A stretch of DNA of 64,000 nucleotides from Xenorhabdus bovienii SS-2004 (GCF_000027225.1 NC_013892.1:4154001-4218000), one strand, 5' to 3'. Positions 21,239 through 31,322 are shown, counted from the stretch's first letter. Program-made: numbers and translations. Notes: generated from the letters alone by a model not told the origin.

Positions 21239-22354
21239 CTATTTACGCTCCATACTACCGTAAAAGATAAACTCCATTTTTTCTAACATATTATCCATGC
21301 TAAATAAATCGGCAGCCCGTTCCAATGAGGCGTTCCCCATCTGCAAACGCAACTCAGCACTTTTCATTAAAACATCTAACCTTTCAGTTAACTGTTCAAC
21401 ACATCTTGGCTCGATAATATAACCCGTATCACCATCAATAACGGCCTCAGTGATTGCGCCCACCGAAGTAGATACTACGGGCAAACCACAGGCCATTGCC
21501 TGCATAATGCCTTGTGGCACACCTTCATTGCCAAACGAAGGTAGTGCAAAGACATCCATCGCATTCAGACAATCAGGCACATCTTGTCGGTTACCGAGAA
21601 AAATGACACTCTCCGACAGCCCTTCCTGTTTAGCCTGGGGTTCCAGATTTTTTCGCTGAGGACCATCCCCCACAAACAGTAATTGCCAGTCGGGATAACA
21701 CGAGTGCAATATTTTCCAACTATCAAGCAAGTAACGGTGCCCTTTCCAGGTTCTCATCGTAGCGACAATACCCAGGGTCGGTTTATCCGCTATACCAATA
21801 CGCTGACGACAAAGTTGCTTATTTTCGGGATGAAAACGCGTCAGATCGATTCCCGTCGGCACAGAGGTCATGTGAGGTAATGGGTAACCATTATTCGTAT
21901 GCAGATATTGGCGTAACTTCTCCCCTGTTGTCACAATATGCTGACAGGATTTCAAATACAGCCAGCGAGTCGCCACAGATGTGGATACGTTAGTGGAAAC
22001 ATGGCGGGTTCGGACTATCGGTGGCATACCTTGCAATGTGGCACATGCCGCAGCCACTAACCAAGAATCAGTAGAGCTATGAGTATTGATGACATCAAAT
22101 TGACGGCCTTCGGCTTTTAGCCAGCGGCGCATCGCCCGCAAGCAGGGAAGGCGTTTTTTTTCAATCGGCAGTGCAACAACAGGTACACCATACGAATGGG
22201 CTTCATGATAAATCGTTGACGCTGGGCAACAAACAATAACAACCTGATGACCGCGTTGTATCATGCCCTGAGATTCCGTCAGGATGCGGATCTCTTGCCC
22301 CCCCCAACCACACGATGATTCAGTGTGTAAGATATTCAAGGTTTTTTTAGTCAT
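21239..22354 (-). CDS. Glycosyltransferase family 4
   Basis: A 371-residue GT-B transferase starting NILHTESSCGWGGQEIRIL, the acceptor loop common to LPS core transferases. The donor domain has GIVATMRTWKGHRYLLDSW, then PSFGNEGVPQGIMQAMACGLPVV, where EGVPQGIMQA carries the first glutamate and a Gln in place of the second, a variant seen in many core transferases. It is the first gene of the minus-strand block 22354-18328, with about 200 bp of non-coding sequence before the GT9 relic. Confidence 0.82.
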   Translation of the reverse strand: MTKKTLNILHTESSCGWGGQEIRILTESQGMIQRGHQVVIVCCPASTIYHEAHSYGVPVVALPIEKKRLPCLRAMRRWLKAEGRQFDVINTHSSTDSWLVAAACATLQGMPPIVRTRHVSTNVSTSVATRWLYLKSCQHIVTTGEKLRQYLHTNNGYPLPHMTSVPTGIDLTRFHPENKQLCRQRIGIADKPTLGIVATMRTWKGHRYLLDSWKILHSCYPDWQLLFVGDGPQRKNLEPQAKQEGLSESVIFLGNRQDVPDCLNAMDVFALPSFGNEGVPQGIMQAMACGLPVVSTSVGAITEAVIDGDTGYIIEPRCVEQLTERLDVLMKSAELRLQMGNASLERAADLFSMDNMLEKMEFIFYGSMERK

Positions 22355-22472
22355 TTTTCAGAATCACGCCTGACGGTTCAAACATTAAAAAGGCGTTAGT
22401 ATAGCGGAACGAGATGTTACGTCCATGCATAACCTGTTTTTAACCAAGCTATCCAAACATTCTGGCAGGTAT

Positions 22473-22502
22473 AAAAAAACCCAGCATACGCTGGGTTTTT
22501 TC
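22473..22502 (-). terminator. Intrinsic terminator after rpmBG
   Basis: Stem ACCCAGC/GCTGGGT with a 4-base loop, flanked by an A-run on the left and a T-run on the right, so it can work in both directions. It follows rpmG on the minus strand. Confidence 0.8.
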
Positions 22503-22516
22503 TCAATCCACTAAAA

Positions 22517-22684
22517 TTATTTAATTTTAGCTTCTTTATACACCACATACTGGCGAATAACTGGATCAAATTTTCTCAGTTCCAGTTTTTCAGGCATGGT
22601 GCGCTTGTTCTTCGTAGTGGTATAGAAGTGACCAGTACCAGCAGAAGAAACCAGCTTAATTTTATCGCGAATACCTTTAGCCAT
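22517..22684 (-). CDS. rpmG: 50S ribosomal protein L33
   Basis: A 55-residue basic protein, [20 protein letters not shown] at the N-terminus and YKEAKIK at the C-terminus, the enterobacterial L33. It is shorter than many gene-calling cut-offs but the match is full length. It lies 11 bp after rpmB in the usual rpmB-rpmG operon. There is no zinc-finger CxxC pair, so it is the cysteine-free form. Confidence 0.97.
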   Translation of the reverse strand: MAKGIRDKIKLVSSAGTGHFYTTTKNKRTMPEKLELRKFDPVIRQYVVYKEAKIK

Positions 22685-22695
22685 TTTTCAGCTCC

Positions 22696-22953
<258 letters not shown>

Positions 22954-23089
22954 TCAGCTCGAGCTTTATATTGGGTATGACCGCCTCGTCAGGCTTAGGA
23001 GCCCATCTCAGCACATTTTCATCACTGAAAAGACTCACATTATCTCAATAAAAAAACTTACTGAGATAGGCTCTTCTCGCCAAACCCAA

Positions 23090-23135
23090 GATCCTCAAAG
23101 GTGGCGTAGTATACGCCCTCATTCGCTGATGCTCA
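23090..23135 (-). promoter_or_regulatory. Candidate rpmBG promoter
   Basis: On the minus strand a consensus -10 box TATACT (plus-strand AGTATA at 23108-23113) sits about 180 bp upstream of rpmB, embedded in GGCGTATACTACGCC. A -35 box is not obvious. The long leader is typical for ribosomal protein operons. Confidence 0.4.
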
Positions 23136-23179
23136 AGTCCCGAACAACTAAGATCTGATCGGATCGCAAAAAAACCAGA

Positions 23180-23872
23180 CTAAATCCAACCTCTTTCCAC
23201 AAATGAGACGCAATGTTGCTTCCCAATCACGATATGATCCAAAACCTTAACGCCAACCAACTCACAAGCATCAATAATTTTTTCTGTCACCAATTTATCT
23301 GCCAGACTGGGTTCTGGATTACCGGAGGGGTGGTTATGAGCAAGAATAATCGATGCAGCATTCACTTTAACCGCCTGTTTCACGATTTCACGCGGATGCA
23401 CTTCAACTTTGTTTATCGTTCCCTTAAACATTTCATCATGACAGATGACTTTATTCTGATTCGTCAAAAACAGCACCACAAAGACTTCACGATCCTGCCA
23501 GGACAATAAATCCTGCAAATAATTTTGTGTCGCGACTGGGCTACTCATCACATCTTCATGGATAAATTGACTGGAGAAAAAACGTTTTGCCAGTTCAGAT
23601 ACCGCCTGCAACTGGACATATTTGCATAGCCCCATCCCTTTATGTGAACAAAAATCGGCATAATCCGCAGAGAGCAGGTGATAAAGTGAACCAAATGATT
23701 TCAGTAGATGTTCCGCCATTTGCACGACAGGAATCCCTCGGGTTCCCGTACGCAAAAATATAGCCAACAACTCGGCATCCGTCAGGGAAACGGCGCCATA
23801 AGCCAGCAATTTCTCCCGAGGAGCAAGATTTGAATGCAATTCATCGCTTATTTCCATCACCGTAACATCCAT
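23180..23872 (-). CDS. radC: RadC family JAB1/MPN domain protein
   Basis: A 230-residue RadC protein, with an N-terminal helix-hairpin-helix-like region ([16 protein letters not shown]) and a C-terminal JAMM metalloprotease-like domain whose metal ligands are in [17 protein letters not shown]. Despite its name, a role in DNA repair has not held up in E. coli and the function is unsettled. The start at 23872 has a GGGGG ribosome-binding site. It is divergent from coaBC, the normal arrangement. Confidence 0.93.
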   Translation of the reverse strand: MDVTVMEISDELHSNLAPREKLLAYGAVSLTDAELLAIFLRTGTRGIPVVQMAEHLLKSFGSLYHLLSADYADFCSHKGMGLCKYVQLQAVSELAKRFFSSQFIHEDVMSSPVATQNYLQDLLSWQDREVFVVLFLTNQNKVICHDEMFKGTINKVEVHPREIVKQAVKVNAASIILAHNHPSGNPEPSLADKLVTEKIIDACELVGVKVLDHIVIGKQHCVSFVERGWI

Positions 23873-24077
23873 ATATTCCCCCTCATTCCCTTTCGCCCAG
23901 TGGCTTCACGCCGCCAATATCCCATGATGAAAAAAGCATCGCCAGCCCCATTTTCATGGCTTGCGTAGCGCTTCGCAAACTTGTCATTTTTTGGCACCTG
24001 AATAAGGCAGGTTCTCAACTTAATATTTTCTTATGGTAGAATCTTAGGTAATTGTAACTTACATGTGGACAATCAGA

Positions 24078-25307
24078 ATGGCAGGATTTTCCAGCAAACA
24101 GCTTTCTGGTAAACATATCGTGCTCGGTATCAGCGGGGGGATCGCCGCTTATAAGACAGCCGAGCTGGTACGCCGTTTACGTGATCGCGGTGCCGAAGTA
24201 CGCGTCGCCATGACGCCAGCAGCAGAAGCTTTTATTACGCCACTGACCTTGCAGGCCGTATCGGGTCATCCTGTCTCCGATGACCTTTTGGATCCTGCCG
24301 CTGAAGCGGCAATGGGGCATATTGAACTGGCTAAGTGGGCTGATTTGATTATTCTCGCTCCGGCCACAGCCGATCTGCTCGCTCGTTTAACCGCAGGTAT
24401 GGCAAATGATTTGGTTACCACGATTTGTTTGGCATCAGCAGCCCCCATTGCTGTTGCTCCAGCGATGAATCAGCAGATGTATCGTGCGCAGGCAACCCAA
24501 CATAACCTGAATGTACTCAAAGAGCGTGGCGTGCTGATTTGGGGGCCTGATGAGGGAAGCCAGGCATGCGGTGACGTCGGCCCGGGAAGAATGCTTGAAC
24601 CCATGGCGATGGTCGAACTGGCAACACAACATTTCAACACCGATCAGGATTTCTCCGGTCTTTGCATCACCATTACCGCAGGGCCAACTCATGAAGCTTT
24701 AGATCCTGTCCGCTTTATCACCAATCACAGTTCCGGCAAAATGGGATTTTCCATCGCACAGGCAGCAGCGGAACGCGGTGCTGACGTCACATTGATTGCA
24801 GGTCCCGTCAATTTACCGACACCACCGGGTGTCAAACGTATCGACGTAACCAGTGCGCTGGAAATGCATGAGTACGTTCAGGTAACCGCAGCTTCACAGC
24901 ATATTTTCATCGGCTGTGCCGCCGTAGCGGACTATCGTTTCAAACAAATAGCGACGGAGAAAATCAAGAAACAGGGTGATGAGGTCACATTTACACTGGT
25001 GAAAAATCCTGACATTGTAGCAAGTGTTGCCACGATGGAAATAAATCGTCCATTTGTCGTTGGATTTGCAGCCGAAACCCAGAATGTGGAAGAATACGCC
25101 CGCAGAAAACTCAAGCAGAAGTCTCTGGACTTGATTTGCGCAAATAATGTATCTCTGGCCGAACATGGCTTCAACAGTGATACCAACGCATTACATCTAT
25201 TCTGGCATGATGGCAGCGTTAATTTACCTCACAGTAGTAAATTACAGCTCGGCCACTGTTTATTAGACGAGATACTCAAACGCTATGACGAAAAAAATCG
25301 ACGTTAA
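24078..25307 (+). CDS. coaBC: Bifunctional phosphopantothenoylcysteine decarboxylase/synthetase
   Basis: Makes 4'-phosphopantetheine for coenzyme A: the C-terminal CoaB half joins cysteine to phosphopantothenate using CTP and the N-terminal CoaC half decarboxylates the product with FMN. CoaC motifs are [18 protein letters not shown], the PAMNQQMY substrate clamp and the active cysteine in [11 protein letters not shown]; CoaB has [24 protein letters not shown] and KNPDIVASV. The frame is open to 24063, but the ATG at 24078 is closer to the family N-terminus. It overlaps dut by 23 bp. Confidence 0.96.
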   Translation: MAGFSSKQLSGKHIVLGISGGIAAYKTAELVRRLRDRGAEVRVAMTPAAEAFITPLTLQAVSGHPVSDDLLDPAAEAAMGHIELAKWADLIILAPATADLLARLTAGMANDLVTTICLASAAPIAVAPAMNQQMYRAQATQHNLNVLKERGVLIWGPDEGSQACGDVGPGRMLEPMAMVELATQHFNTDQDFSGLCITITAGPTHEALDPVRFITNHSSGKMGFSIAQAAAERGADVTLIAGPVNLPTPPGVKRIDVTSALEMHEYVQVTAASQHIFIGCAAVADYRFKQIATEKIKKQGDEVTFTLVKNPDIVASVATMEINRPFVVGFAAETQNVEEYARRKLKQKSLDLICANNVSLAEHGFNSDTNALHLFWHDGSVNLPHSSKLQLGHCLLDEILKRYDEKNRR

Positions 25308-25743
25308 AATCCTTGATCCCCGCATTGGACAAGAATTTCCCTTACCGACTTATGCTACACCTGGTTCTGCGGGTTTAGATTTACGTGCTTGTCTGGATAA
25401 TGCAGTAGAACTGGCTCCAGGCCAGACTGAACTCCTGCCAACAGGGATCGCCATCCATATCGCAGACGAACAATTGGCAGCGGTTATTCTTCCCCGCTCC
25501 GGGCTGGGTCACAAACACGGTGTGGTTCTGGGCAATCTGGTGGGGCTTATCGACTCCGATTATCAGGGACAGCTGATGGTTTCAGTTTGGAACCGTGGTG
25601 ATAAGATGTTCATCATTGAACCCGGTGAGCGCATTGCCCAAATGGTTTTTGTGCCCGTTGTACAGGCCGAATTTAACTTGGTTGAAGATTTTGAAACCAG
25701 CAAACGCGGCAGTGGTGGTTTTGGTCATTCCGGTCGTCAATAA
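25285..25743 (+). CDS. dut: dUTP diphosphatase
   Basis: Trimeric dUTPase that hydrolyses dUTP to dUMP, keeping uracil out of DNA and feeding dTMP synthesis. All family motifs are present: [12 protein letters not shown] (motif 1), [10 protein letters not shown] (2), GLIDSDYQG (3), RIAQMVF (4) and the C-terminal P-loop-like [10 protein letters not shown] (5). Length 152 is standard. It begins inside the end of coaBC, implying coupled translation. Confidence 0.97.
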   Translation: MTKKIDVKILDPRIGQEFPLPTYATPGSAGLDLRACLDNAVELAPGQTELLPTGIAIHIADEQLAAVILPRSGLGHKHGVVLGNLVGLIDSDYQGQLMVSVWNRGDKMFIIEPGERIAQMVFVPVVQAEFNLVEDFETSKRGSGGFGHSGRQ

Positions 25744-25781
25744 CTTTCCATAAAGCCTGATACCGTCAACCGATTTTCATA

Positions 25782-25812
25782 TTTTTTGCCCATGATCGTG
25801 GTGGGCAAAAAA
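25782..25812. repeat. Inverted repeat between dut and slmA
   Basis: Perfect 11-bp inverted repeat (TTTTTTGCCCA / TGGGCAAAAAA) with a 9-base loop. The T and A runs are part of the stem and nothing U-rich follows it, so it is not a standard terminator; it may be a processing or operator element upstream of slmA. Confidence 0.5.
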
Positions 25813-25855
25813 TAGCTGGATTTGTTTTGCTGTTTTAGCAGGGGTCTTATCAGAC

Positions 25856-26455
25856 ATGGCAGAAAAAGAACGTACAAAAAAGAAAAATAGACGTGAGGAA
25901 ATCTTACAGACACTGGCACATATGCTTGAATCCAGTGATGGCAGTCAGCGCATTACCACAGCAAAACTCGCCGCAAATGTTGGGGTTTCTGAAGCAGCAC
26001 TTTATCGTCATTTTCCAAGCAAAACCCGGATGTTTGATAGCCTGATTGAGTTTATTGAAGACACTTTGATTTCGCGTATCAATCTGATTCTGCAAGATGA
26101 AAAAGACACCATTACCCGCATTCGGTTAATCCTCATCCTGCTTTTGGGATTTGCGGAAAAGAACCCCGGATTGACCCGTATCATGACAGGTCATGCCCTG
26201 ATGTTCGAACAAGACAGACTACAAAACCGCATTAACCAACTATTTGAACGTATTGAAGCGCAGCTCCGCCAAATTTTAAAAGAGAAAAAAATACGTGATG
26301 GACAGGGATTCAATTATGACGAGGCCGTACTGGCATCGCAGCTACTGGCGTTTTGTGAAGGAATGCTTTCCCGTTTTGTTCGTTCTGAATTCCGCTATCG
26401 CCCGACCCAAGAGTTTGAAATACGCTGGCCATTGATATTAACTCAACTGCAATAA
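25856..26455 (+). CDS. slmA: Nucleoid occlusion factor SlmA
   Basis: TetR-family DNA-binding protein that binds chromosomal SBS sites and blocks FtsZ ring formation over the nucleoid. The helix-turn-helix is in [20 protein letters not shown] (residues about 37-57), and the C-terminal FtsZ-interacting helices follow, including [17 protein letters not shown]. Length 199 agrees with E. coli SlmA. It sits in the normal dut-slmA-pyrE neighbourhood and is convergent with pyrE. Confidence 0.95.
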   Translation: MAEKERTKKKNRREEILQTLAHMLESSDGSQRITTAKLAANVGVSEAALYRHFPSKTRMFDSLIEFIEDTLISRINLILQDEKDTITRIRLILILLLGFAEKNPGLTRIMTGHALMFEQDRLQNRINQLFERIEAQLRQILKEKKIRDGQGFNYDEAVLASQLLAFCEGMLSRFVRSEFRYRPTQEFEIRWPLILTQLQ

Positions 26456-26616
26456 CTGAGCCTGCACCGTGAAATTCCCTCTTTCATGCTGAGAATGATA
26501 ACGTGCGGTTTTTTCGTTGAATTGTGTTAATATGCATCTTCTCGTTGAGTTTACTATAAAGTAACTCAGTAATGGCATCGTTACCGTATTACATGCGGGG
26601 TGTCATTTCTACTACT

Positions 26617-26650
26617 CACCCCGCCCGGCCATTGGGCGAGGGTTTTTTTT
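26617..26650 (+). terminator. Intrinsic terminator downstream of slmA
   Basis: A CGCCC/GGGCG stem extended by flanking CCC/GGG pairs with a bulge, 7-base loop, followed by a run of eight Ts on the plus strand. It lies just before the convergent pyrE stop codon. Confidence 0.7.
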
Positions 26651-26680
26651 ATCTCTCAGCCGTTTTTACCCAGCGGGCAA

Positions 26681-27322
26681 TCAGATACCGTATTCTCTGC
26701 GATAGGCTTCCACCGCCGCCAAATAAGGCTGCATATCTGGATTTTCACGTAGATATCTAATCAAGTCATTCAAAGTAATGATGGAAAAAACTTTGCAGTG
26801 ATAGTCACGCTCAACTTCCTGAATAGCTGAAAGCGTCTCCTGCCCGCGTTCTTGACGATCCAAACACAAAATAACACCAGACAACGTTGCACCGTGTTGT
26901 TTGATAATTTCCATCGACTCGCGGATAGCTGTTCCTGCTGTAATCACATCATCAACAACAACAACATTACCTTGTAGTGGGCTACCGACCAGTGATCCGC
27001 CTTCACCATGATCTTTAGCTTCCTTACGGTTAAAGCAATAAGGCATATCGATGTCATGACGTTCTGCCAACGCGACTGCCGTTGTGGTTGCAATCGGAAT
27101 ACCTTTATAAGCGGGCCCAAACAGCAGATCACACGAAATACCGCTATCCAACAGTGCTGCTGCATAGAAACGACCAATCAATGCCACATCACGCCCAGTA
27201 TTAAACAGCCCTGCATTGAAAAAATAGGGACTCTTGCGGCCGGATTTCAGCGTAAATTCGCCAAATTTCAGCACCTGCTTTTTCAGTGCCAGCTCAATAA
27301 ATTCGCGTTGATAGGCTTTCAT
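26681..27322 (-). CDS. pyrE: Orotate phosphoribosyltransferase
   Basis: Converts orotate and PRPP to OMP in de novo pyrimidine synthesis. The PRPP-binding loop is [13 protein letters not shown] near residue 125, and the N-terminal [14 protein letters not shown] binds orotate. The start at 27322 ([15 protein letters not shown]) has a strong GAGGAAA ribosome-binding site and gives 213 residues, the E. coli length; the longer frame to 27364 runs into the attenuator region. Expression is controlled by the rph-pyrE attenuator immediately upstream. Confidence 0.97.
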   Translation of the reverse strand: MKAYQREFIELALKKQVLKFGEFTLKSGRKSPYFFNAGLFNTGRDVALIGRFYAAALLDSGISCDLLFGPAYKGIPIATTTAVALAERHDIDMPYCFNRKEAKDHGEGGSLVGSPLQGNVVVVDDVITAGTAIRESMEIIKQHGATLSGVILCLDRQERGQETLSAIQEVERDYHCKVFSIITLNDLIRYLRENPDMQPYLAAVEAYRREYGI

Positions 27323-27374
27323 TGGAATTTTTCCTCTTTGATTTCTTGTCATACTTATCGCCATTTTGCAGGCA

Positions 27375-27400
27375 TAAAAAAGGCGACTATTCAGCCGCCT
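27375..27400 (-). terminator. pyrE attenuator
   Basis: On the minus strand, a hairpin AGGCG..CT / AG..CGCCT followed by TTTTTT lies 11 bases after the rph stop codon and about 50 bases before the pyrE start. In E. coli the same arrangement makes pyrE transcription depend on ribosomes translating rph close behind RNA polymerase, which happens when UTP is scarce and polymerase pauses. Confidence 0.85.
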
Positions 27401-27410
27401 GATTAATTTA

Positions 27411-28139
27411 TTATTTCAACGCATCTCGCTGCGCTGCAAAAATCGTTTCTAACCCCTCTTTAGCGAGGGAAAGCAATGAGAGCAATTCATCATGGCTGAA
27501 CGGTTCACCTTCTGCCGTGCCTTGCACTTCAATCATCCGGCCGTCATCCATCATGACGATATTCATATCAGTTTCAGCCGCCGAGTCTTCAACATATTCC
27601 AGATCACAAAGACCTTCACCCTCAACAATCCCGACAGACACTGCCGCTACCATTGATTTCATCGGGCTTTTTTTCAGCTTGCCATCAGCAACCAACTTGT
27701 TCAGTGCATCCACCAGTGCCACACACGCGCCAGAGATGGCCGCAGTCCGCGTACCGCCATCGGCCTGAATCACATCGCAATCCAGCGTAATGGTATATTC
27801 ACCCAATTTTTTCAAATCTACTGCGGCACGCAGTGAACGTGCAATCAGACGCTGGATTTCCATTGTGCGGCCAGTCTGCTTTCCTCTGGCGGCTTCGCGG
27901 GCATTCCGGCTATTGGTTGCTCGTGGCAACATGCCATATTCAGCCGTGATCCAACCTTGCCCCTGACCTTTCAGGAAACGAGGAATTCCTTCTTCAACGG
28001 AGGCATTACATAACACTTTGGTATCCCCGAACTCCACCAGAACCGAGCCTTCCGCGTGTTTGGTGTAATGACGGGTCATTTTAATAGGACGCACCTGCCC
28101 TGCCGTTCTTCCTGCTGGACGCTTTCCTACTGGACTCAT
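27411..28139 (-). CDS. rph: Ribonuclease PH
   Basis: Phosphorolytic 3'-5' exoribonuclease that trims tRNA 3' ends. Conserved RNase PH stretches include [36 protein letters not shown], the phosphate-binding [15 protein letters not shown] and [14 protein letters not shown]. At 242 residues it is full length, in contrast to the frameshifted copy of E. coli K-12 strains. It serves as the translated leader for pyrE attenuation and is divergent from yicC. Confidence 0.97.
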   Translation of the reverse strand: MSPVGKRPAGRTAGQVRPIKMTRHYTKHAEGSVLVEFGDTKVLCNASVEEGIPRFLKGQGQGWITAEYGMLPRATNSRNAREAARGKQTGRTMEIQRLIARSLRAAVDLKKLGEYTITLDCDVIQADGGTRTAAISGACVALVDALNKLVADGKLKKSPMKSMVAAVSVGIVEGEGLCDLEYVEDSAAETDMNIVMMDDGRMIEVQGTAEGEPFSHDELLSLLSLAKEGLETIFAAQRDALK

Positions 28140-28264
28140 AGTGTTCTCTCCGCTGTTAAAACATTATTGGGGGCGCATTATACGACCTAACACGGCGAAT
28201 GCCTATCCTGCATCTACGCGGAGAGTTATAATCCGCTCATCATTCTATAAATTGGAAACGAATT

Positions 28265-29128
28265 ATGATCCGTAGCATGACCGCTTTTGCGCGGCGAGAT
28301 ATCAAGGCCGATTGGGGAAACGCAGCATGGGAACTGCGCTCCGTCAACCAACGTTACCTGGAAACCTACATTCGCCTGCCTGAGCAATTCAGAAGCCTTG
28401 AGCCAGTCATCCGCGAACGTATTCGTTCCCGCCTGACTCGCGGCAAAGTAGAGTGTAACTTGCGTTTTGATCTGGATACCCGTACTCAGGGAACCTTGAT
28501 GCTGAATGAAAATCTGGCAAAACAGCTGGTTGAGGCAGCAAACTGGGTTAAACAGCAAAGCAATCAAGGCGAAATCAATCCAGTAGATATCCTGCGCTGG
28601 CCGGGCGTGATGTCCGCCGAAGAACAGGATTTAGACACCATCAGCATACAATTGCTGGCAGAGCTTGATCTGGCTCTTGATGCCTTTATCCAGAGCCGTG
28701 AAACAGAAGGTCAGGCACTTAAGACGCTGATTGAGCAGCGTTTGGATGCAGTGACGGAAGAAGCCAGCAAAATCCGCCAGCAAATGCCAGAAATCTTACA
28801 ATGGCAGCGTGAGCGCTTACAGACCAAACTGGAAGAAGCACAGATTCAGTTGGAAAATAACCGTCTTGAGCAGGAGCTGATTCTAATGGCACAGCGCATT
28901 GATGTGGCAGAAGAACTGGATCGTCTGGATGCTCATGTAAAAGAGACACGTAATATTCTGAAGAAGAAAGAAGCCGTTGGCCGTCGGCTGGATTTTATGA
29001 TGCAGGAATTTAACCGCGAGTCGAATACACTGGCGTCGAAGTCAATTAATGCGGATGTGACAAATTCAGCGATTGAATTAAAAGTGCTGATTGAGCAGAT
29101 GCGCGAGCAAATTCAAAATATCGAATAG
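28265..29128 (+). CDS. yicC: YicC family endoribonuclease
   Basis: A 287-residue YicC protein. The family has an N-terminal YicC domain (MIRSMTAFARRDIKADWG, ELRSVNQRYLE) and a C-terminal DUF1732 region ending in GRRLDFMMQEFNRESNTLASKS. It has been characterised as an endoribonuclease that affects small RNA stability. Its 3' end is the attachment site for the integrative elements that follow: the stop codon region and terminator are duplicated at 39893 and 41630. The coding sequence is intact. Confidence 0.95.
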   Translation: MIRSMTAFARRDIKADWGNAAWELRSVNQRYLETYIRLPEQFRSLEPVIRERIRSRLTRGKVECNLRFDLDTRTQGTLMLNENLAKQLVEAANWVKQQSNQGEINPVDILRWPGVMSAEEQDLDTISIQLLAELDLALDAFIQSRETEGQALKTLIEQRLDAVTEEASKIRQQMPEILQWQRERLQTKLEEAQIQLENNRLEQELILMAQRIDVAEELDRLDAHVKETRNILKKKEAVGRRLDFMMQEFNRESNTLASKSINADVTNSAIELKVLIEQMREQIQNIE

Positions 29129-29232
29129 CATTTCATAACATACCAGAACATATCACAAAGCCAGCATACACCTTGTTGTATCTGGCTTTTTTGTTATCAG
29201 AGCATTGCAGAGTGAATCACAGTAGCGCATGA
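29122..29232 (+). repeat. Attachment repeat, copy A (yicC end and terminator)
   Basis: About 111 bp that includes the yicC stop codon, its terminator and the start of the integrase leader. It recurs nearly unchanged at 39893-40003 and 41630-41737. The attachment core probably lies within the first 40 bases. Confidence 0.8.
29159..29194 (+). terminator. yicC terminator, part of the attachment repeat
   Basis: Hairpin AGCCAG.ATACA / TGTAT.TGGCT followed by TTTTTT, 30 bases after the yicC stop. The same hairpin recurs in the repeats at 39893 and 41630, so each integration restores a terminator after yicC. Confidence 0.8.
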
Positions 29233-29316
29233 TTAGGGTGTACCCAAAGGTGTACCCAAAGCACATTTAGAAAACCATTTTGGGTACACCCCCTATTTTT
29301 CATTGGAGATTGCACA

Positions 29317-30588
29317 ATGCCTAAACTCACCAATAAAGAGATCAGGGCGTGGATAAAGTCAGGCAAAAGGTTCGAGGGGAAAGCGGACGGTAACGGGCTA
29401 TATTTACGTTTTAGAGAGGCTGACCGAATTCCATCATGGCGTTTCAGATATAAATTGGCTGGAAAGTCTAGAACCATGAATTTAGGAACGTATGCTGACC
29501 TATCGCTAGCCAAAGCGCGAGAGCTTACCCGTGAGTTATCCGCACGTGTTTCGCTGGGCTATGACGTTGCTGGCGAAAAGCAAGAACGTAAAGCCGAAGC
29601 ACTGGCAAAAATTGAGGCTGAAAAGAACGCTATCAAAGTATCAGACTTAGCGGCTGAGTATTTTGAACGTCAGATACTGCCACGCTGGAAGCACCCCGAC
29701 ATACTCCGCAGACGCATAGACAAAGACATTAACCCTCGCATTGGTCATATGAAGTTGGAGGATGTAAGACCCCGCCACATTGATGAAATGCTCAAGAGCA
29801 TTGTAGACAGGGGCGCACCCACTATGGCGACCGATGTTCTACGGTGGCTAAGGCGCATGTTTGATTATGCCATTAAGCGGCAGATGATAGAGATTAACCC
29901 GTGTTCGGCATTTGAGGTTGCGGACGCTGGCGGGAAAGAAGTATCACGCGATAGATGGCTAACCAGAGAAGAACTGATCATTCTACTGAGAACGTTCAGA
30001 ACGTCTTCAATCAGCCGCCAGAATGAAATCAGTTTTAAGATACTGCTTGCTCTATGCTTGAGAAAAATGGAGCTATGCGGCGCACGTTGGGAAGAATTCA
30101 ACTTTAAAAAGGCAGTCTGGCACTTTCCGGCAGAACGTAGCAAAAACGGTGATGCGGTAGATATCCCACTGTGCCCACAGGTTATAGAGTGGTTTATGGA
30201 ATTAAAGGCTATGGCTTGCGGTAGTCAATATGTTCTACCAGCCAGAAAAATGCAGCATCGCATGATCCCACATATTCAGGAATCTACCTTACCCGTTGCG
30301 CTCGCCAAAGTAAGACGGGAATTACCTGTTGATATGCCTAACTTCACTATCCACGACTTTAGACGAACTGCCAGAACCCACTTAGCCGCGTTAGGTGTAG
30401 ATCCCTTTGTAGCCGAACGTTGCCTAAATCACCGTATAAAAGGCGTTGAGGGCATCTATAACAGGCATGATTACTTTGATGAGCGTAAAGCCGCACTAGC
30501 TCAATGGTGTGATTTGCTGGTAGCGCTGGAAAAAGGCGAAGACTACAACGTTACTCCAATAAAACAAATTAAACGGAAATTTTTATGA
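29317..30588 (+). CDS. Tyrosine-type site-specific integrase (P4 family)
   Basis: A 423-residue integrase responsible for insertion and excision at the yicC end. The N-terminal arm-binding domain (DUF4102-like) has GKADGNGLYLRFREADRIPS and the central SAM-like domain begins near ISDLAAEYF-type sequence around residue 105. Catalytic residues are visible as R in LALCLRKMELCGARWEE, H and R in IHDFRRTART, H in RCLNHRIKGV and Y in GIYNRHDY. The start has a GGAGA ribosome-binding site. GTGTACCC repeats in the leader are candidate arm or operator sites. Two partial copies of the same gene lie at 40088 and 41823. Confidence 0.93.
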   Translation: MPKLTNKEIRAWIKSGKRFEGKADGNGLYLRFREADRIPSWRFRYKLAGKSRTMNLGTYADLSLAKARELTRELSARVSLGYDVAGEKQERKAEALAKIEAEKNAIKVSDLAAEYFERQILPRWKHPDILRRRIDKDINPRIGHMKLEDVRPRHIDEMLKSIVDRGAPTMATDVLRWLRRMFDYAIKRQMIEINPCSAFEVADAGGKEVSRDRWLTREELIILLRTFRTSSISRQNEISFKILLALCLRKMELCGARWEEFNFKKAVWHFPAERSKNGDAVDIPLCPQVIEWFMELKAMACGSQYVLPARKMQHRMIPHIQESTLPVALAKVRRELPVDMPNFTIHDFRRTARTHLAALGVDPFVAERCLNHRIKGVEGIYNRHDYFDERKAALAQWCDLLVALEKGEDYNVTPIKQIKRKFL

Positions 30589-31322
30589 AGAAGCCACCTG
30601 AGATTGATAGATTTAAGTTATTTTCATTCCAAGGACGTGCAACACCCAATGCTGTAGCTCTTTCACTTCTTGGTATTAACCCTTATGCAGCAGTTAAAGA
30701 TATACCGGAGGAATATTCAGAAAATGTTAATATGCTAAGAAGTGCTATTGTGAATAATGTAAACGCTGTCAATCCGTTACAGGACACAAAAACAAACTCA
30801 GCGGTTGATTCTGATATCGTATTTGGTGCTGCATATCCGTACGTGTGCCTTTTAGAAGAATTTATACCAGAGATCATTAAATCAAGAATAGAACAAGCTC
30901 TAAACAATATATATACAAAGTATAAAAATGATGAGTGGAAAACATACATTCACGCCCTTGGTGGACAAGAATTAGTTCAAAAGATAGCGATGCAGAATAA
31001 AAAAGGTCAGGGACAATATCGCAAAAATGATGAGCAAAAAGGAACTTACAAACTGATTGGGCTACTTGTACTACTACTGCAAGAAAAAACTATAAATGGC
31101 TGTCAACCATCAAACAATTACGGCTCAATAGGTAAGCCTAACAAGAAAAGAATTTATGAAGATATCAAAGAATTAGTTGATGGAATGAACAAAGACTTGT
31201 TAGCTGACGGAATTAACAAAGACTTTTTAGGTGGTGTTGGATCCTCCACATTCTATGACAAACTAAGAGATGCTGATTACTACTTAAACGAGAGCGATGA
31301 ACAATTGGTTCATAACCAATAG
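30585..31322 (+). CDS. Hypothetical protein translationally coupled to the integrase
   Basis: A 245-residue protein I do not recognise. Its ATG overlaps the integrase stop codon by four bases (ATGA), so it is expressed with the integrase. It starts MKKPPEIDRFKLFSFQGRA, is mostly helical in composition with a lysine-rich middle (KKGQGQYRKNDEQKG) and an acidic C-terminus, has no signal peptide or membrane segment and no motif I can name. In P4-like satellites the stretch next to int is a common place for anti-phage cargo, so a defence function is possible but not shown by the sequence. Confidence 0.6.
   Translation: MKKPPEIDRFKLFSFQGRATPNAVALSLLGINPYAAVKDIPEEYSENVNMLRSAIVNNVNAVNPLQDTKTNSAVDSDIVFGAAYPYVCLLEEFIPEIIKSRIEQALNNIYTKYKNDEWKTYIHALGGQELVQKIAMQNKKGQGQYRKNDEQKGTYKLIGLLVLLLQEKTINGCQPSNNYGSIGKPNKKRIYEDIKELVDGMNKDLLADGINKDFLGGVGSSTFYDKLRDADYYLNESDEQLVHNQ

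Noticed and set aside
25782..25812. Intrinsic terminator after dut
   Set aside because: The T and A runs form part of the stem and no U-rich tail follows in either direction, so it is listed as an inverted repeat only.
26572..26760. 62-codon plus-strand frame between slmA and pyrE
   Set aside because: It runs through the slmA terminator hairpin and into the antisense of pyrE; the protein sequence is low-quality and no family fits.
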